DNA from: Episyrphus balteatus | Taxonomy: Eukaryota > Arthropoda > Insecta > Diptera > Syrphidae | Length of the DNA stretch: 64,000 nt | Direction: 5' to 3' | NCBI RefSeq assembly: GCF_945859705.1 | Contig: NC_079137.1 | Span: 60,544,552-60,608,551, forward strand | Program-made: the position numbers and the translations under genes | Shown: piece after piece, positions 40,601-49,581 of the stretch | How the letters are laid out: every line of letters begins with the position of its first letter | Position numbering within the stretch: the stretch's first letter is position 1 | Notes under the pieces: generated by a model | Told to the model about the DNA's origin: nothing | The model's input: only the letters and a program-made list of their open reading frames with translations | Database searches by the model: none

Positions 40601-43600
40601 AATAAAGAATACAACTTATTTCTCAAGCGTGCGTTCGTTTGTATTTTTCCCGCCAAATAAAAAAGAATATTTTGTGTTGAGTAAAGTAACTCAAGCTTAA
40701 AGGTTCTATAAGTTTCTAATGGATACTTAGATCGTTTGTGTATTGCACATTCTGTTTAAATAGACAACCACTTAAGTAAAAATTTTCAATAATCATCTTC
40801 ATAAAAAATCAATAAATGTTTAAGATATCTATCTTAGCGTAAACATACCTTAAACAGCATCTTAGGAGTATGTTTCATTTGTAGCTCAACGCCGACACTT
40901 GAGATAAATGCTCCAATCTACACGAACCGCCTCGACTGACCGTTTCATCAAATATAGAATATAATTTCTATTCTCGGCTTCTTATTTTGCTAGTTATATT
41001 TTTGAACTTAAACTTAACCCTTTCTTAAATAGCATAAAATTGAAAAATCTTTTCAGAACAAAACTACGACGTGACGTAAACAAGGTTGTTTTACTTTACA
41101 TCCGCTCTGTTGGTTTTTGTAAATCAATTCTAATTAAGTGATTGTGTTTTCTATTAACAAAATGAAATGAACTGGAAAATTGACGCATAGCGTTGACAGA
41201 GATATCTGCAGTCTGAACATTTCTTTTGTTTTATGAAGTGGAAAAACATTGAAAAAGTATTTTGTAAAGTATTTAAGAATAAGGCTTTATAGAGCCAAGC
41301 AATGGGTTATTTGTTTAAAGTAAATTAATGATAAGGCAGTGATGAAGTATTTATTTTATGTCATCTCATTTTGAGATGCATTTCCGCAGTCGAATGCAAT
41401 GGCACTTAAATCATAGCCGACAATTTTAGTCAACACGTTTTAGAAATGGTAAGGCAGTTTTTATCTAATTTTGCCACGTTAAGTGCCTTTTATTTGACTG
41501 CAAAACTACCTTTAAGTGATGTTTCCTGTGTTTAAGTGTGCACTACATTACCATACAAATCTACAATTAAGTGTTGACTGGAAAAATGACGCTTAGGTGG
41601 TCTTTGGACACTTCATTAGGAATATACACACTGCCCTGCCAGCTCTAAACTTAAGCTTTGGCTGTGGGGTAACTTACTTCTAATGTTACACTGCCTTACC
41701 ATTTGCGACTTAAATGTCGACTATTTTAATTTCTTTTTGTTTTGGTCAATATTAAATATTCAAACAACACTTTCTGTTGGCTTATGTAAACGGCCCTTAG
41801 TTGCTTCCACTCTCAATATGCACAGATGCACAATGCCTTACATGTTTCACTTAAATGCGGAATTTTAAGTTGAACCTAGGACGTTTGGTTTCAAGACTTC
41901 GCACTTAGAAACTCATCTTCAAAACCCATTGTCATAATCTTCCGTTTCAGCTCACCAAAATTTTAAAAAACAATGAAGCTCACCAAAATTTAAGTTACAC
42001 TAAAAAAAAACCCGATGTTCAAAGTCATAATTCCAAACATTGTTATACATTTTATGCGCGCCTTAATTTATGCTTATCTCGAACAACATTCATACAAAAC
42101 ACCATCATGTTCGTGTTTTATTTTAAACTCACGCTAAAGTGTGTCATCAAGATATGAGCACCCATAACTACTGTCATAGCTCAAGTTGAATTTAATTTTC
42201 CTAAAAGCATCTTAATATAACAATAACATGATAGCTTTGCTATGTTATATGGCAAACCTCTATAAAATGACACTTTGCAGCAGCGCGCAAAACTTAAAGG
42301 TATACGCGTATTGCGTGCTAATAAGAAATTACTCATAAAAAAAAACGTTTTCTTCATTAATTTCATCCAATAAACGAAAAAAAAAACACTTGAACTTGAA
42401 AGCACTAGTGCCTTGCCTTATATGGAAACAAAAATGTAATAAAAAAAAAACAAAGCACCAAACAAAACTACCCAAGCACACCCATCCCATTCCCATCACA
42501 GGTATTATATTTGCAAGCTTTGCTGGTTTATATATCTTACATAATCTGTCAAACTACATCAAGCATGCAAATCATGCTAGCTACCACCTATAGGTAGGTA
42601 TAAAAATGATGTGTAATTATGTGTGCCATGCCTATGCAGCACCTCTAATATTAATTTGTTAACACCTTTGGCAAGTTCTTCGAGCTAATTAATTTCTTTA
42701 TCTACAACTACTACTTTTATAAACCTTGAACTGACAGATGACAGCTTCGGCACAATTAAAGGTATTTCTCATATTCTAGTACATAAATCATGATGTAAGC
42801 AGCTGGCTGCTGTTATAAAAACACTATAACGACACTATAGCTGCATTCCAAATGACCTGTTCTCCAATGTTCAGTTCAGGTGTTAGTAATTGGTCATCGT
42901 GTGTAATTTGAAACGCATGACATGAGCTATCACTGGAAATGTCAAGTGTTTGTGTGATACGGCAGCGTGAATAGCTGCCACACAAAGAAAAGTCACCACG
43001 TGTAAATGCGGCGCGGCGTCTCATGGATAACTCATTGGGTGGATAAATGTTTTGATCAACTAATTCAATGATTGTCGCCTATCCACATAGTCAAGTCGTT
43101 GTTCGTCAGGAGATTGAAAAATGTATTATATGCGAGTTTTAAAAATGTTTGTTTATGTAAATTTTATTGATGACCGGCAGAGAGTGGCGGTAGGTTGTGT
43201 CATTGGAAGCTTTGTTTAATATGAATGGCATTTTCTTCGAAACGAAACTTCCCGCGTCGTGTCGGTCATTAATTGATAAATGATTCAATAATGAATGTGT
43301 GTCATGATTGATTCTAATGAATAAATAGGTGATTGTCAAAAGAGTGAAAAGTTGAAACTAGTTTTTTTTTATAAAATGCCTCATTTGCATACGTTTTAAA
43401 ACAGGTGACATGAATGGAATTTTTCTGTTTTTGTATATTTTTAAACTCTTCATTAGTTTTGGGGGATATCTTAAATCTCTTAATTAATTATAAGCTTTGA
43501 ATCAAAACTAAGGCATATATGATGTGATCTTTGTTTGAATTCATAGTAAATGCTTATTCATCCATTTTCTAAGTGATTTGAAGTGTTTTGGAGGGTTTTT

Positions 43601-46570
43601 TTTTTTGTTGATTTTAATCTCGATTAACAACACATTTTAGGTTGATTATAGGAAGTTTGAACATAAGTTAAGACATAATGATGATTGAAAAGGGTGGGGC
43701 TTGCGTTATTTTTGTTTATATGCTCGTATTTGTTTAGAGTGAGTTGAATAAGAAAAAGCAGAATTTTGTGTCTTTGTTAGTCAAAGAAAATCTTGAAATT
43801 AGTTTCAGATAGTGAAGCTCTTAATTGAGAAGATTTATGCATTGCTTTGCATTCTGTAAGTTTTTACTTCTTCATTTAAGGGGGAGATTTATGGCTTAAT
43901 TCAATAAATTTGAGAGTCGGTAAGGCAGTGTACAGTTACTTACTTAAAAATTGTTATTTAGGCCCAGTTTTTCATTGCGATATTGTTAATGTGGGTGGGT
44001 TAACCTAAAGTTAATCCTAGAAATATTTTTATTGGTAGTCAATTTCCATTCCATGGTTAACTCAACAAATTTGCTGAGTTAAATCTTTACAACTCAAAGA
44101 TTTGTTAATCCTGCACTAAAAATCTGCCTCCGAAAAGAAAGAATGTTTAGATGGAAATAACTCAGCAACCAGATCTTCTAGAAACTTTTGGGTTATTGCT
44201 TTGAATAGGTAGAGATTAGAAATAACTTTGTTTAGATGTCTCACGCAATTGATTTGAAAGAAATTTTTGAAAACGCATTTTTTTTGGCAAGGGGTTAACC
44301 TTGATTTTTTTTCGAAATTCTGAAAAAAATAATTTTTTATTTTCTTGCCTAAATGCATAGGCCTAGTCACTGTAAACTCATATTTGCAAAGCAAATTTTG
44401 TTTCGAGACTTTGGTCCGCAGATATCTGCTTTCGAATATAAGGTCAAAATATGTTTTGACGCAAATAACTCAGACCCCAGACCCTCAAGAAACTTTCGGG
44501 TTTCAGCTATGAATAGAGCATAGAGAGACCTTTCTTTTGATGTGTCACTCGATGGATTTGGAGGAAATTTTTTAAAACGTATTTTTTCTGGCAAGGGGTT
44601 AACCTTGATTTTTTCTCGAAAATTTGCAAAAAAATTAATTTTGAATTTTTTTTGTCTAAATGCAAGGACAAATATGTTTAGACGCAAATTACTCAGCAAC
44701 CAGATCTCCAAAAAACTTTTGGGTTTTAGCTATGAGTAGATCTTAGAAACAGCTTTGTTTTGATGTCTCACTCAATAAATTTGGACGAAATTTTTGAAAA
44801 CGGTTTGTTTTTCTCGAGAATCTGCAAAAAAAAAACTATAATTTTTTTTACTTTAATGCACAGGCTTGGTAACTACAAACTCATATCTGCGAACCAAACC
44901 TTGGTTCGAGACTTTTGTCCCCAGTTATTTGTTTTCGAATGTTTGGATGCAAATAAATCAGCAAAAAAATCTTTTACGAGAATCTTTTGGTTTTCAGCTA
45001 TGAGCTTAAAACTCTTTTCTTTTGATAACGCATATTCACATTCAATTTTAATGTTTATGGATGGTAAGGTAGTGTACTTTTTTAAATGGAAAATGTCACT
45101 TAAGTTTCCAATACTGAGCACTTATGTGCCGACTGTGAAAAAGACCTAAATGACACTTTCAATGTGAAACCTGACCCTTAAGTTAGATTTACAGTCTACA
45201 CTTTAAAGTTTGGTGGTAATGCAGTGTGCGTGAAAACACTAAAAGGCAATTTTGTCTTCACTAATGAATGCTTAAGAACAGCTTTTTACAGTCGAAAACT
45301 TAAGTGGCCAAAATTAAAAACTTAAATGACAGTTTCTATGTTAAAATTTCCACTGGCTTACTTTTACCGTTCCTAAACCTTAGTGAAGACTGTAAAAATA
45401 ATCCTAAATAAAACTATAAAATTGACTATTTCACTTCTTGGCTTAACTAGGGTCTAGCTTCATAGTCGAACATAAGTTAACAATATTCCCACATAAAAAT
45501 GAGAACTACCTTATCCTAGTTTATGTCTGTAAAGTTGGACTTAGTTCAGAGCCGTTTTCAGAGTGGACAAAAAATGTTTTGGTGGAAAAGTAGAACACAA
45601 GAAAGTAACTCATATGTCTTCAATAAATATTATTGGTCACGCACTACCTTACCTTTTGAATGATAGCAGGAGTTTTAGCAAATTTCTTAGTGGAGAACGC
45701 GTGAACTCATAAACGCATCGTTGCTTTTGCATCACAATTTTTTGTATGGCAAGAAAACACTACCTTATCTTCAAAGTATCACGCGTTAAATAATTCAGCC
45801 TACAACTTACAATTAAAGCATTTAATACTACATTATCCTTATTTTCATATTTCCCTGTCTTTCTAGATTGAAAATACCGATTGCATTTTTTTGGTTATGT
45901 AGTAAAATAATAAAAATTTGTTTATTTTCATTTACAGTACACATTCCTGCTAGTTCTAGTCTTCTTGCTTGAGCTGATAATCGGTGGTCTAGCATATTTT
46001 TACGAAACCCAACTCGAAGACGAATTGAAAAGGACTCTCAATAAAACATTTGCTTCAAGTTATGGTATTGATGAGAGTCGAACAGTTGCAATTGATCGAA
46101 TGCAACAAGAGGTTAGTACCAAACAAAAATATTTCCTCACAGTTTTGTACTAAAACAATATATTTTTTTAGTACAAATGTTGTGGTGCCATTCGTTTTGA
46201 GGATTGGAGATCCAGCGAATGGTTATCGAGCAATCGAACAGATATAATTCGGCCAACAAATGGTCGAGTTGTACCCGATTCCTGTTGTGTTACCCTCATG
46301 GATAATTGTGGACTTCGGGATCATCCGAGTAATATTCCCTATACGGTAACACTCTTTTTTTACAACTTTCAAATTTCTTACTCATGAACATTAATCATCA
46401 AATTGGACTTTTTCTATATCCTCCAGGGTTGTATCTATCAATTTTCTGACGAAATGCGCCGACATCTAATCATTCTTGGAGCTGTTGGTCTAGGCATTTG
46501 TTTAATTCACATTATCGGAATGATTTTGTCATGTTGCTTGTATGTGAAGCTAAAAGATCCAGATGATTGA
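16586..46570 (+). CDS. Tetraspanin, CD151-like (5 coding exons, 261 aa)
   Basis: Four-pass membrane protein expected to organise tetraspanin microdomains, with partners such as integrins in CD151-type relatives. Coding exons are 16586-16687, 36554-36745, 45938-46111, 46172-46345 and 46427-46570. All junctions are GT-AG and phase 0. TM1 spans about residues 27-49, TM2 67-89, TM3 94-119 and TM4 228-253. The large extracellular loop (120-227) has the family CCG (159-161), PDSCC (191-195), C202 and C216, a six-cysteine loop, plus N-glycosylation sequons at N133 and N177. GRVVPDSCC and LRDHPSNI closely resemble vertebrate CD151/TSPAN11. Cysteines near the membrane (15, 16, 24, 85, 250, 251) are likely palmitoylation sites. 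The start is the first ATG giving a complete TM1; an ATG at the exon 2 start would truncate TM1. Intron 1 is 19.9 kb. I cannot say which fly Tsp this is. Its TGA stop is probably leaky (see 46571-46879). Confidence 0.93.
17440..18140. repeat. Diverged direct repeat in tetraspanin intron 1
   Basis: Two related blocks (about 17440-17640 and 17930-18130) share AATCTCATGTCCGC, preceded by TCTA.AAAAA and followed by a GGTCAAATCG/GGTTTGAAGA-like stretch and AGATTTT.AAAAATT. This looks like an old tandem or dispersed duplication with no coding content. Confidence 0.45.
18141..18524. other. Intron DNA, AT-rich, nothing supported
   Basis: Low-complexity A/T tracts. No feature beyond intron sequence. 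Confidence 0.5.
18525..19955. mobile_element. About 1.4-kb inverted-repeat element in intron 1
   Basis: The ends are inverted copies of about 110 bp. The left arm (18525-18645) carries TCTGTCTGTCTG, CAAACTTGGTAGTT and CCCTAGAGGGAA. The right arm (19855-19955) carries the complements (TTCCCTCTAGG, AACTACCAAGTTTG, GACAGATAGA). The interior is very A/T-rich with repeated GGTACC/ACCGTTA motifs and no transposase. Related fragments occur around 23215-23260 and 28030-28060. This is a non-autonomous element of unknown superfamily. Confidence 0.6.
19956..20779. other. AT-rich intron DNA, nothing supported
   Basis: No gene, clear repeat or RNA is recognisable here. Confidence 0.5.
20780..21720. other. 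GC-richer island in tetraspanin intron 1
   Basis: This block is more complex and GC-rich than the rest of the intron. Both strands have open frames up to 109 codons (20787-21116 +), overlapping in several frames with no recognisable domain. It is a possible enhancer or unannotated exon. I rate enhancer-type sequence likelier, but this is inference. Confidence 0.3.
22270..24060 (+). pseudogene. LINE reverse-transcriptase relic, split by a hAT insertion
   Basis: At about 22305-22385 the + strand encodes a degraded form of the reverse-transcriptase block ending in SILSPLLF, preceded by KVGMH and interrupted by a stop where a Q is usual. After the inserted hAT, 23905-24030 encodes a second LINE-like block containing KYVGSLID followed by a run resembling the C-terminal part of such polymerases. 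Frames are broken by stops and the order is collinear. This is a dead non-LTR retrotransposon. The clade cannot be fixed by eye. Confidence 0.6.
22428..23741. mobile_element. Non-autonomous hAT transposon with 8-bp target duplication
   Basis: The termini are inverted: left CAATGCCGTCTTTACC, right (complement) CAGGGCCGTCTTTAAC, with GGGGCCC and GGGCACAC blocks in both arms. The 8-bp sequence CTGAAAAG flanks both ends exactly (22420-22427 and 23742-23749), the hallmark target-site duplication of hAT elements. The 1.3-kb interior is A/T-rich and has no transposase frame, so it must have been mobilised in trans. It sits inside a LINE relic, giving a nested insertion. Confidence 0.85.
24160..25140. 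repeat. About 110-bp tandem repeat (TTAACGAAGTAATGACTTCTATAA unit)
   Basis: Six to eight diverged copies, each with AACCTGTAAAACA, a run of TTTAAAA.ATCTTTA, AAGCAGTTAACGAAG, TGACTTCTATAA and TTCTGTAGAAA. The anchor AACCTGTAAAACA or its variants occurs near 24387, 24490, 24862, 24985 and 25120. Fragments of the same unit occur at 2.3-2.6 kb, 5.7 kb and 27.0-27.3 kb, so it is also dispersed. Confidence 0.7.
25141..25679. other. Intron DNA, nothing supported
   Basis: AT-rich sequence without recognisable genes or elements. Confidence 0.5.
25680..26400. other. GC-richer island with a 202-codon open frame on the - strand
   Basis: A frame of 202 codons stays open on the - strand (26266 to 25658), the longest non-repeat open frame in intron 1. 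It begins with TTG rather than ATG, has no domain I recognise, and its composition does not resemble a folded protein. The block is CpG-richer than the neighbouring intron. A conserved regulatory region is as likely as a nested gene. Confidence 0.3.
26401..30397. other. AT-rich intron DNA, mostly featureless
   Basis: Includes fragments of the AACGAAG/TATAGAAG repeat at 27.0-27.3 kb and fragments related to the 18.5-20.0 kb element near 27.7-28.1 kb. A small ATG frame at 29389-29610 (73 codons) has one hydrophobic run, but no other support. Confidence 0.45.
30398..30695. mobile_element. 298-bp foldback MITE, Mutator-like (9-bp duplication)
   Basis: The left half is built of AAATCCCG(T/C)TTTT repeats and the right half of the inverse, AAAA(G/A)CGGGATTTT. 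The ends are GGGAGCGTATCGG on the left and, on the complement of the right end, GGGTTGGGTTCGATA. TTTTTACAC flanks both ends exactly (30389-30397 and 30696-30704). A 9-bp target duplication points to the Mutator superfamily; the superfamily call is inference. A partial relative lies at 63502-63680. Confidence 0.75.
30696..31935. other. AT-rich intron DNA, nothing supported
   Basis: Long A/T runs. Near 31245 there is a TTAGGGTGGTCCTTATTTGT segment that looks like an element edge, but no partner end was found. Confidence 0.4.
31941..32241. mobile_element. Element with perfect 31-bp inverted repeats
   Basis: Positions 31941-31971 and 32211-32241 are exact reverse complements (core CTTTGATGCAGGCTCCAGGT), with 239 bp between. 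Both strands of the interior are partly open, but the frames show no family signature. Likely a small DNA transposon; no target duplication was identified. Confidence 0.65.
32270..32800. repeat. GGAGATTTT-rich irregular repeat
   Basis: Repeats of GGAGATTTT(G/C)TCC at 32298-32400 and of TTTTGGATTTTGG/GGAGATTT at 32680-32770, split by the palindrome at 32602-32673. Related GGGAGATTTTTGGGG sits at about 31898. Low coding plausibility. Confidence 0.5.
32602..32673. repeat. 72-bp near-perfect palindrome
   Basis: Centred on CGCGCG between 32637 and 32638, the two 36-bp arms match except at two positions. Each arm contains GTAGTGAATCATGCGAT (or its complement). With no spacer it can extrude as a cruciform or fold as a loopless hairpin. 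It may be a fused pair of transposon ends or a recent inverted duplication. Confidence 0.85.
32801..34769. other. AT-rich intron DNA, nothing supported
   Basis: Includes a T run of about 25 at 34202-34227. No gene or element is recognisable. Confidence 0.5.
34770..35380. other. GC-richer island in tetraspanin intron 1
   Basis: Complex sequence with short overlapping open frames on both strands (for example 34790-35017 + and 35054-35245 -), none with a recognisable product. It resembles the islands at 20.8 and 25.7 kb and may be an intronic enhancer. Confidence 0.3.
35768..36070. repeat. Two-copy tandem repeat, 163-bp period
   Basis: AAAACGCCTA..GCCACGCCCACTTAAA, AATCAAATCAAT and CCTGATCTTGCTAGA occur in both copies, 163 bp apart (35779 and 35942). 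Confidence 0.75.
36554..36745 (+). CDS. Tetraspanin coding exon 2
   Basis: Residues 35-98: second half of TM1, the small extracellular loop, all of TM2 with the GGFLGCFG motif, and the short inner loop (YEQK). Acceptor TTTATTTACAG, donor TTT|GTAAGT. Confidence 0.93.
36900..37620. repeat. GGTAAGGTAGTG repeat cluster 1 (tetraspanin intron 2)
   Basis: Six instances of the motif or its reverse complement CACTACCTTACC at about 36960, 37083, 37223, 37327, 37455 and 37513. They alternate with shared phrases such as CTGTGAAAGTG.CC and CTTAAGT. Direct and inverted copies are mixed. It looks like fragments of one short interspersed family. Confidence 0.65.
37621..38744. other. Intron 2 DNA, nothing supported
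   Basis: AT-rich. An open frame on the - strand (38317-38703, 128 codons) has no recognisable features and appears to be chance. Confidence 0.45.
38745..38816 (+). ncRNA. Possible miRNA-like hairpin (speculative)
   Basis: A 72-nt inverted repeat with arms built on GTGTT..ATATGCCTTTT.AAAAGGTA and its complement, about 27 paired bases and a loop of about 16 nt. Size and shape fit an animal pre-miRNA in the sense direction of the host intron. It could equally be a tiny inverted-repeat element. Confidence 0.25.
38817..41439. other. Intron 2 DNA with minor repeats
   Basis: At 39700-39965 TTTGTCCTATA or a variant recurs five times and AGGACAAAT once inverted. A single GGTAAGGTAGTGCAG motif lies at 40288. 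No gene is supported. Confidence 0.45.
41440..41880. repeat. GGTAAGGTAGTG repeat cluster 2
   Basis: Motif instances at about 41458 (GGTAAGGCAGTT), 41541 (CACTACATTACCAT), 41629 (CACTGCCCTGCC) and 41689 (CACTGCCTTACCAT), interspersed with ACTTAAGT/TTAAGTG phrases as in the other clusters. Confidence 0.6.
41881..44139. other. Intron 2 DNA, GC-richer island near 42830-43290
   Basis: Mostly AT-rich. The island has higher complexity and CpG content without coding support. One GGTAAGGCAGTGTAC motif lies at 43918. Confidence 0.4.
44140..45010. repeat. Diverged tandem repeat, units of 223-308 bp
   Basis: Three full and one partial copy anchored on AAATAACTCAGCAACCAGA (44153, 44461, 44684, about 44949). 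Each runs on through CTTT.GGTTTTAGCTATGA, TGTCTCAC and GAAATTTTTGAAAAC, then GGCAAGGGGTTAACC in two of them. Unit length varies by internal deletion. Open frames inside are repeat by-products. Confidence 0.75.
45050..45850. repeat. GGTAAGGTAGTG repeat cluster 3
   Basis: Instances at about 45062, 45211, 45505, 45642, 45758 and 45825, in both orientations, with recurring GACTGTGAAA and ACTTAAGTGGCC phrases. The cluster ends about 90 bp before tetraspanin exon 3. Confidence 0.65.
45938..46111 (+). CDS. Tetraspanin coding exon 3
   Basis: Residues 99-156: TM3 (LLVLVFLLELIIGGLAYFY) and the first helix of the large extracellular loop, with sequon NKT at 133. It ends QQE just before the CCG motif, the same boundary position as in CD151-type relatives. 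Donor GAG|GTTAGT. Confidence 0.93.
46172..46345 (+). CDS. Tetraspanin coding exon 4
   Basis: Residues 157-214: YKCCG, the DWRSSEW segment, sequon NRT at 177, GRVVPDSCC and the NCGLRDHPSNI segment. The intron before it is only 60 bp. Donor ACG|GTAACA. Confidence 0.93.
46427..46570 (+). CDS. Tetraspanin coding exon 5 and first stop
   Basis: Residues 215-261: the last loop cysteine (GC, 216), TM4 and the cytoplasmic tail ending KLKDPDD. The TGA stop is at 46568-46570. The intron before it is 81 bp. Confidence 0.93.
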   Translation, partial: GCIYQFSDEMRRHLIILGAVGLGICLIHIIGMILSCCLYVKLKDPDD

Positions 46571-46576
46571 CAATTA
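46568..46576 (+). promoter_or_regulatory. Leaky stop context TGA-CAA-TTA
   Basis: The stop is TGA followed by C, the leakiest tetranucleotide in animals, and the next two codons CAA-TTA match the CARYYA readthrough context first defined around leaky stops in plant viruses. The match is read directly; its effect here is inferred from the long open extension that follows. Confidence 0.6.
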
Positions 46577-46879
46577 CCTGCGGCTCGGGTCTACGATTCA
46601 AGTTTCTTGAATGATTTTAGACCTGAGTCGCAGTTTTTGCCAACCAGCAGCACACCAATAAATACTGCCACTACGTCAGATGATATAAGTCTTATTTATG
46701 GCAATGGTACAATGCCGCGAACAACAACGTGTCCGGTGCACACGACGACGACGACAAAAAAGCGAATACGTTTTGCTAACGGTACAAATGGTGTAGGAAG
46801 TAGCAGCAATAGTATCAGTCGTTATAATGATTCAAATATAATGGATGATAGTATACATCCGATGGATGTGAGCTTATAG
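46571..46879 (+). CDS. Putative readthrough extension of the tetraspanin C-terminus (102 codons)
   Basis: Directly after the tetraspanin TGA the same frame stays open for 102 codons to TAG at 46877-46879. If the stop is read as an amino acid, the protein grows from 261 to 364 aa. The extension is cytoplasmic, rich in S, T, N and D, with a T-run followed by a basic cluster (KKRIR) and ending in MDVSL, which could be a class II PDZ ligand (V at -2, L at 0). The DNA is GC-richer than the 3' UTR that begins right after TAG, as expected if translated. No in-frame splice that skips the TGA was found. Alternatives are a chance open 3' UTR or an unseen isoform. Confidence 0.6.
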   Translation, partial: QLPAARVYDSSFLNDFRPESQFLPTSSTPINTATTSDDISLIYGNGTMPRTTTCPVHTTTTTKKRIRFANGTNGVGSSSNSISRYNDSNIMDDSIHPMDVSL

Positions 46880-47240
46880 GAATTCGAAAAAATATATAGA
46901 AATCTGTCGGTAGTGTAGATTTCATTGTTTTAATTTAGAAAAAAAAGCCATATCGGACGCATATACGTTTGTTGAAAATTTTTGCTATTTATAATTTTTG
47001 TTGCGTCACTCAATTTGTATAAATTTTCTTCTTAACACTTTTTTTGTAAAGTATAAAAAAATAAAAAAAAAACACACACACACACTTAATTGTCAATGTG
47101 ATATTTAATTTTAAATTATAATTTTAATGTTTGTAAATTTTGTGTTTTTATAGTTTTTAAGAATAAATACGAATATAGTCATAAATGTTATTAAAAAAAA
47201 TTATAAGAGATGCATATTTTGTAAAAAAAAATAAAAAGAT
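46880..47240 (+). other. Tetraspanin 3' UTR with polyadenylation signals
   Basis: AT-rich trailer. AATAAA occurs at 47060-47065 and 47162-47167, and a CA microsatellite at about 47072-47085. Which signal is used cannot be told from sequence. Confidence 0.55.
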
Positions 47241-49542
47241 TAATTTATCTAGACCATCAGTACTTAAAACATTTTTAATCTCCAATTCACCAGTAAAGTA
47301 ACCAATTGATTCTAAAGATATAAATTGTTAAGTAAAAATAATTCATAATTTAGAATAGTTTAGAATATTTTCTGAAAATCGCGATTTTATTTATGGCTGC
47401 AAAACGTCAACACCTTTCTGCGTGGATCTGCACGTAACGCGTTACAAAAACCCAGGATGTAGATGAGGAGTAGTTTAACTGTCAAAATTTAAGTTTATTG
47501 TCGGTAAGGTAGTGCTCAGTTTTATATGAGAAAAGTCATTTAAGTTTATTTATTTATTAAATCAAATTAAAAAAGTCTTTAACATCTACTGTCTAGGAGC
47601 AGTCTTTCAGCTTTGCGTGTATATTTACAAGAAAATTCCAAATTATGTGGCCGGCATTTTTCAAGCCCTTCAGAACGCTCGTTATGATCCCTGTCTCCGA
47701 AAGATTCCAAAAACTTAAATAGTAGTAATGAATACTCTTAAGTAATGAGCGCTTGATGAATGCCGGCCTTGGTAAACTAGTTTAACAGTAGAGTAAGTGG
47801 TACTTAAATGTCCAATATTGCAAAGTTAAGTAAAACTTCAATGTACAGATGTACACTACCTTACCATCAGCGAAAATTTGTGACATTGAAACTAGCCCAA
47901 ACGTTATTAAATCACCCGAAATTAATTTGTACTAAGACTACAAGAAAAATATTCCCTCAAGAAGTGCAAAAAGATGTTTATTAGACTCTCTTGCCCCTGA
48001 TCAAATATTACACAAATACCATTATATTACATTATTGTCAGATCCTTCAGCTTCAGTGACATTCTATTTTGCGTGGCAATTTTGTAAGAAATTTCATTGT
48101 CAAGGACTTATTAGGCCACAAAATGCCTCACAATAATCTCAAAAAAATTTAGGTAATTATATTTTCAGCTGATTTGCACTTGGCAATGAAAAGTCATTCA
48201 AAAGGTATTCAAAAGTTAAAATATGAAGGGATCGTCCAATGATATGCCTTATGTATTTCATGTGTACCTACGCTCATCTGTTCCAAGACAACTTCTTAAA
48301 TACTTACAGTAGTTTGACAAATGAGGTCAACGGTACCTAGCGTTTTGCTTGTCCACTGGTCAAAAACTATAGGACATCAAATTAATTTGATTATGGTGCC
48401 GGATGCCCTCTAATTTAAATCCAAAATAAGTTCACAATCTAAAATATCGTTTTATTGATTTAAGTATGTGGTGTTAGTTCGCCCTTCTTGATTTTGGAGA
48501 ATAGCGGGGTCGGGTTTTAGTTTCTGATTTTTTTGAAGTTAGAAGTCATAACCTGTCAACCTGTCTGCAAAAGAACTTCACTTCAACAATCGTAACCAAA
48601 TTATAGCATAAGATAAAAATCCGTTGATGATTAAATTGTTTTTGAAACTTATTTTCAAAATCATTTCCATGTTAAGGTAGTGCTAGTTTTTAAAAAAGAA
48701 GTGACACATGTGCTTTCCATATTTCTCTACAAAGAAATAACTACTTCTACAAAGTTCATTGCCGATAAGGCAGTGCACAATGCACTTGTTTCTATAAAAG
48801 AAAAGTTAATTTAGAACCAATTTCACATTCAATACTTAGGGACCTTTTATACGCAGTTCTACCGGCCATTGTGACAGTGGCACCAAATTGTTCATAAATT
48901 TGTACATACAATGCAATAGTTAATTTTTTCCCTATTTTATTTTAAATTATTAAAAAATAACCGTTCGTAGATGCAGAAAATATTTTAAGACTTAACAACA
49001 CTCACATCGTATCGAAGTGAAAAATTAATATATAATTATTATAAAATTAAATTAAAAAAAAAAAACAAAATCGAATCAAGAAACACAGAAGAGCTTTAAC
49101 AATTAATTTTAAAAAAATAAATTATTTAATTTTTAATTTTTTTAAATAAAAATTGGTGTATAATTATAAATTGTTTAATCTTATAAGCATACGTTTATCT
49201 AACAGTTATATGTAAAAACGAATTGGAAGAGTTTTATGTATATGTAATTTATGTAAATTTTACTTAAATATTAATTTTTTCTTCGAACAACCAAAAATTG
49301 GTAGAATTTTATAAATTTGTTAAAACTTATTTATGTATTTAATAATAAAAATGTATGTATTTTTTAAAAACTTCTATTTTTTTTGTTGGGTTGAATTCAT
49401 TTTAAGTATAGAACAGAAAGACTTAAATTATGTTAGAAATTTGGTCCTTCGAGCCGGATGTACCGACTCTGCATCGTAACTATCGATAAGTATGTCCGTT
49501 CGATGTCATTCATGTACCTATAATTGTATCAATTAAGGAAGT
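47241..49542. other. Convergent intergenic DNA with GGTAAGGTAGTG repeats
   Basis: Separates the ends of the tetraspanin (+) and NSUN7-like (-) genes. Motif copies sit at about 47501, 47853, 48670 and 48765, with related flanking phrases (AAGTCATTTAAGTTT, CAATATTG). The last 700 bp (48900-49540) are extremely A/T-rich. No gene is seen. Confidence 0.5.
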
Positions 49543-49548
49543 TTTATT
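49543..49548 (-). other. Candidate polyadenylation signal of the NSUN7-like gene
   Basis: On the - strand the last codon runs into TAAATAAAAC, so AATAAA begins within the stop codon of the proposed last exon. This would give a very short 3' UTR, and another signal further left may be used. Confidence 0.3.
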
Positions 49549-49581
49549 TATGTGGTCCAGTATCCTCGGTCATTGGAACAC
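49548..49581 (-). CDS. NSUN7-like exon 10 (proposed last exon)
   Basis: Acceptor CATATTTCAG|G, then CSNDRGYWTT and TAA. If the upstream donor CAG|GTAATT is not used, translation stops one codon later in exon 9, so the protein differs by only ten residues. Confidence 0.45.

Noticed and set aside
46544..46620. Alternative intron (GTGAAG ... GATTTTAG) that would remove the tetraspanin TGA
   Set aside because: It is 77 nt, not a multiple of three. Joining TAT to ACC TGA puts a stop at the second codon, so it cannot produce the long extension.
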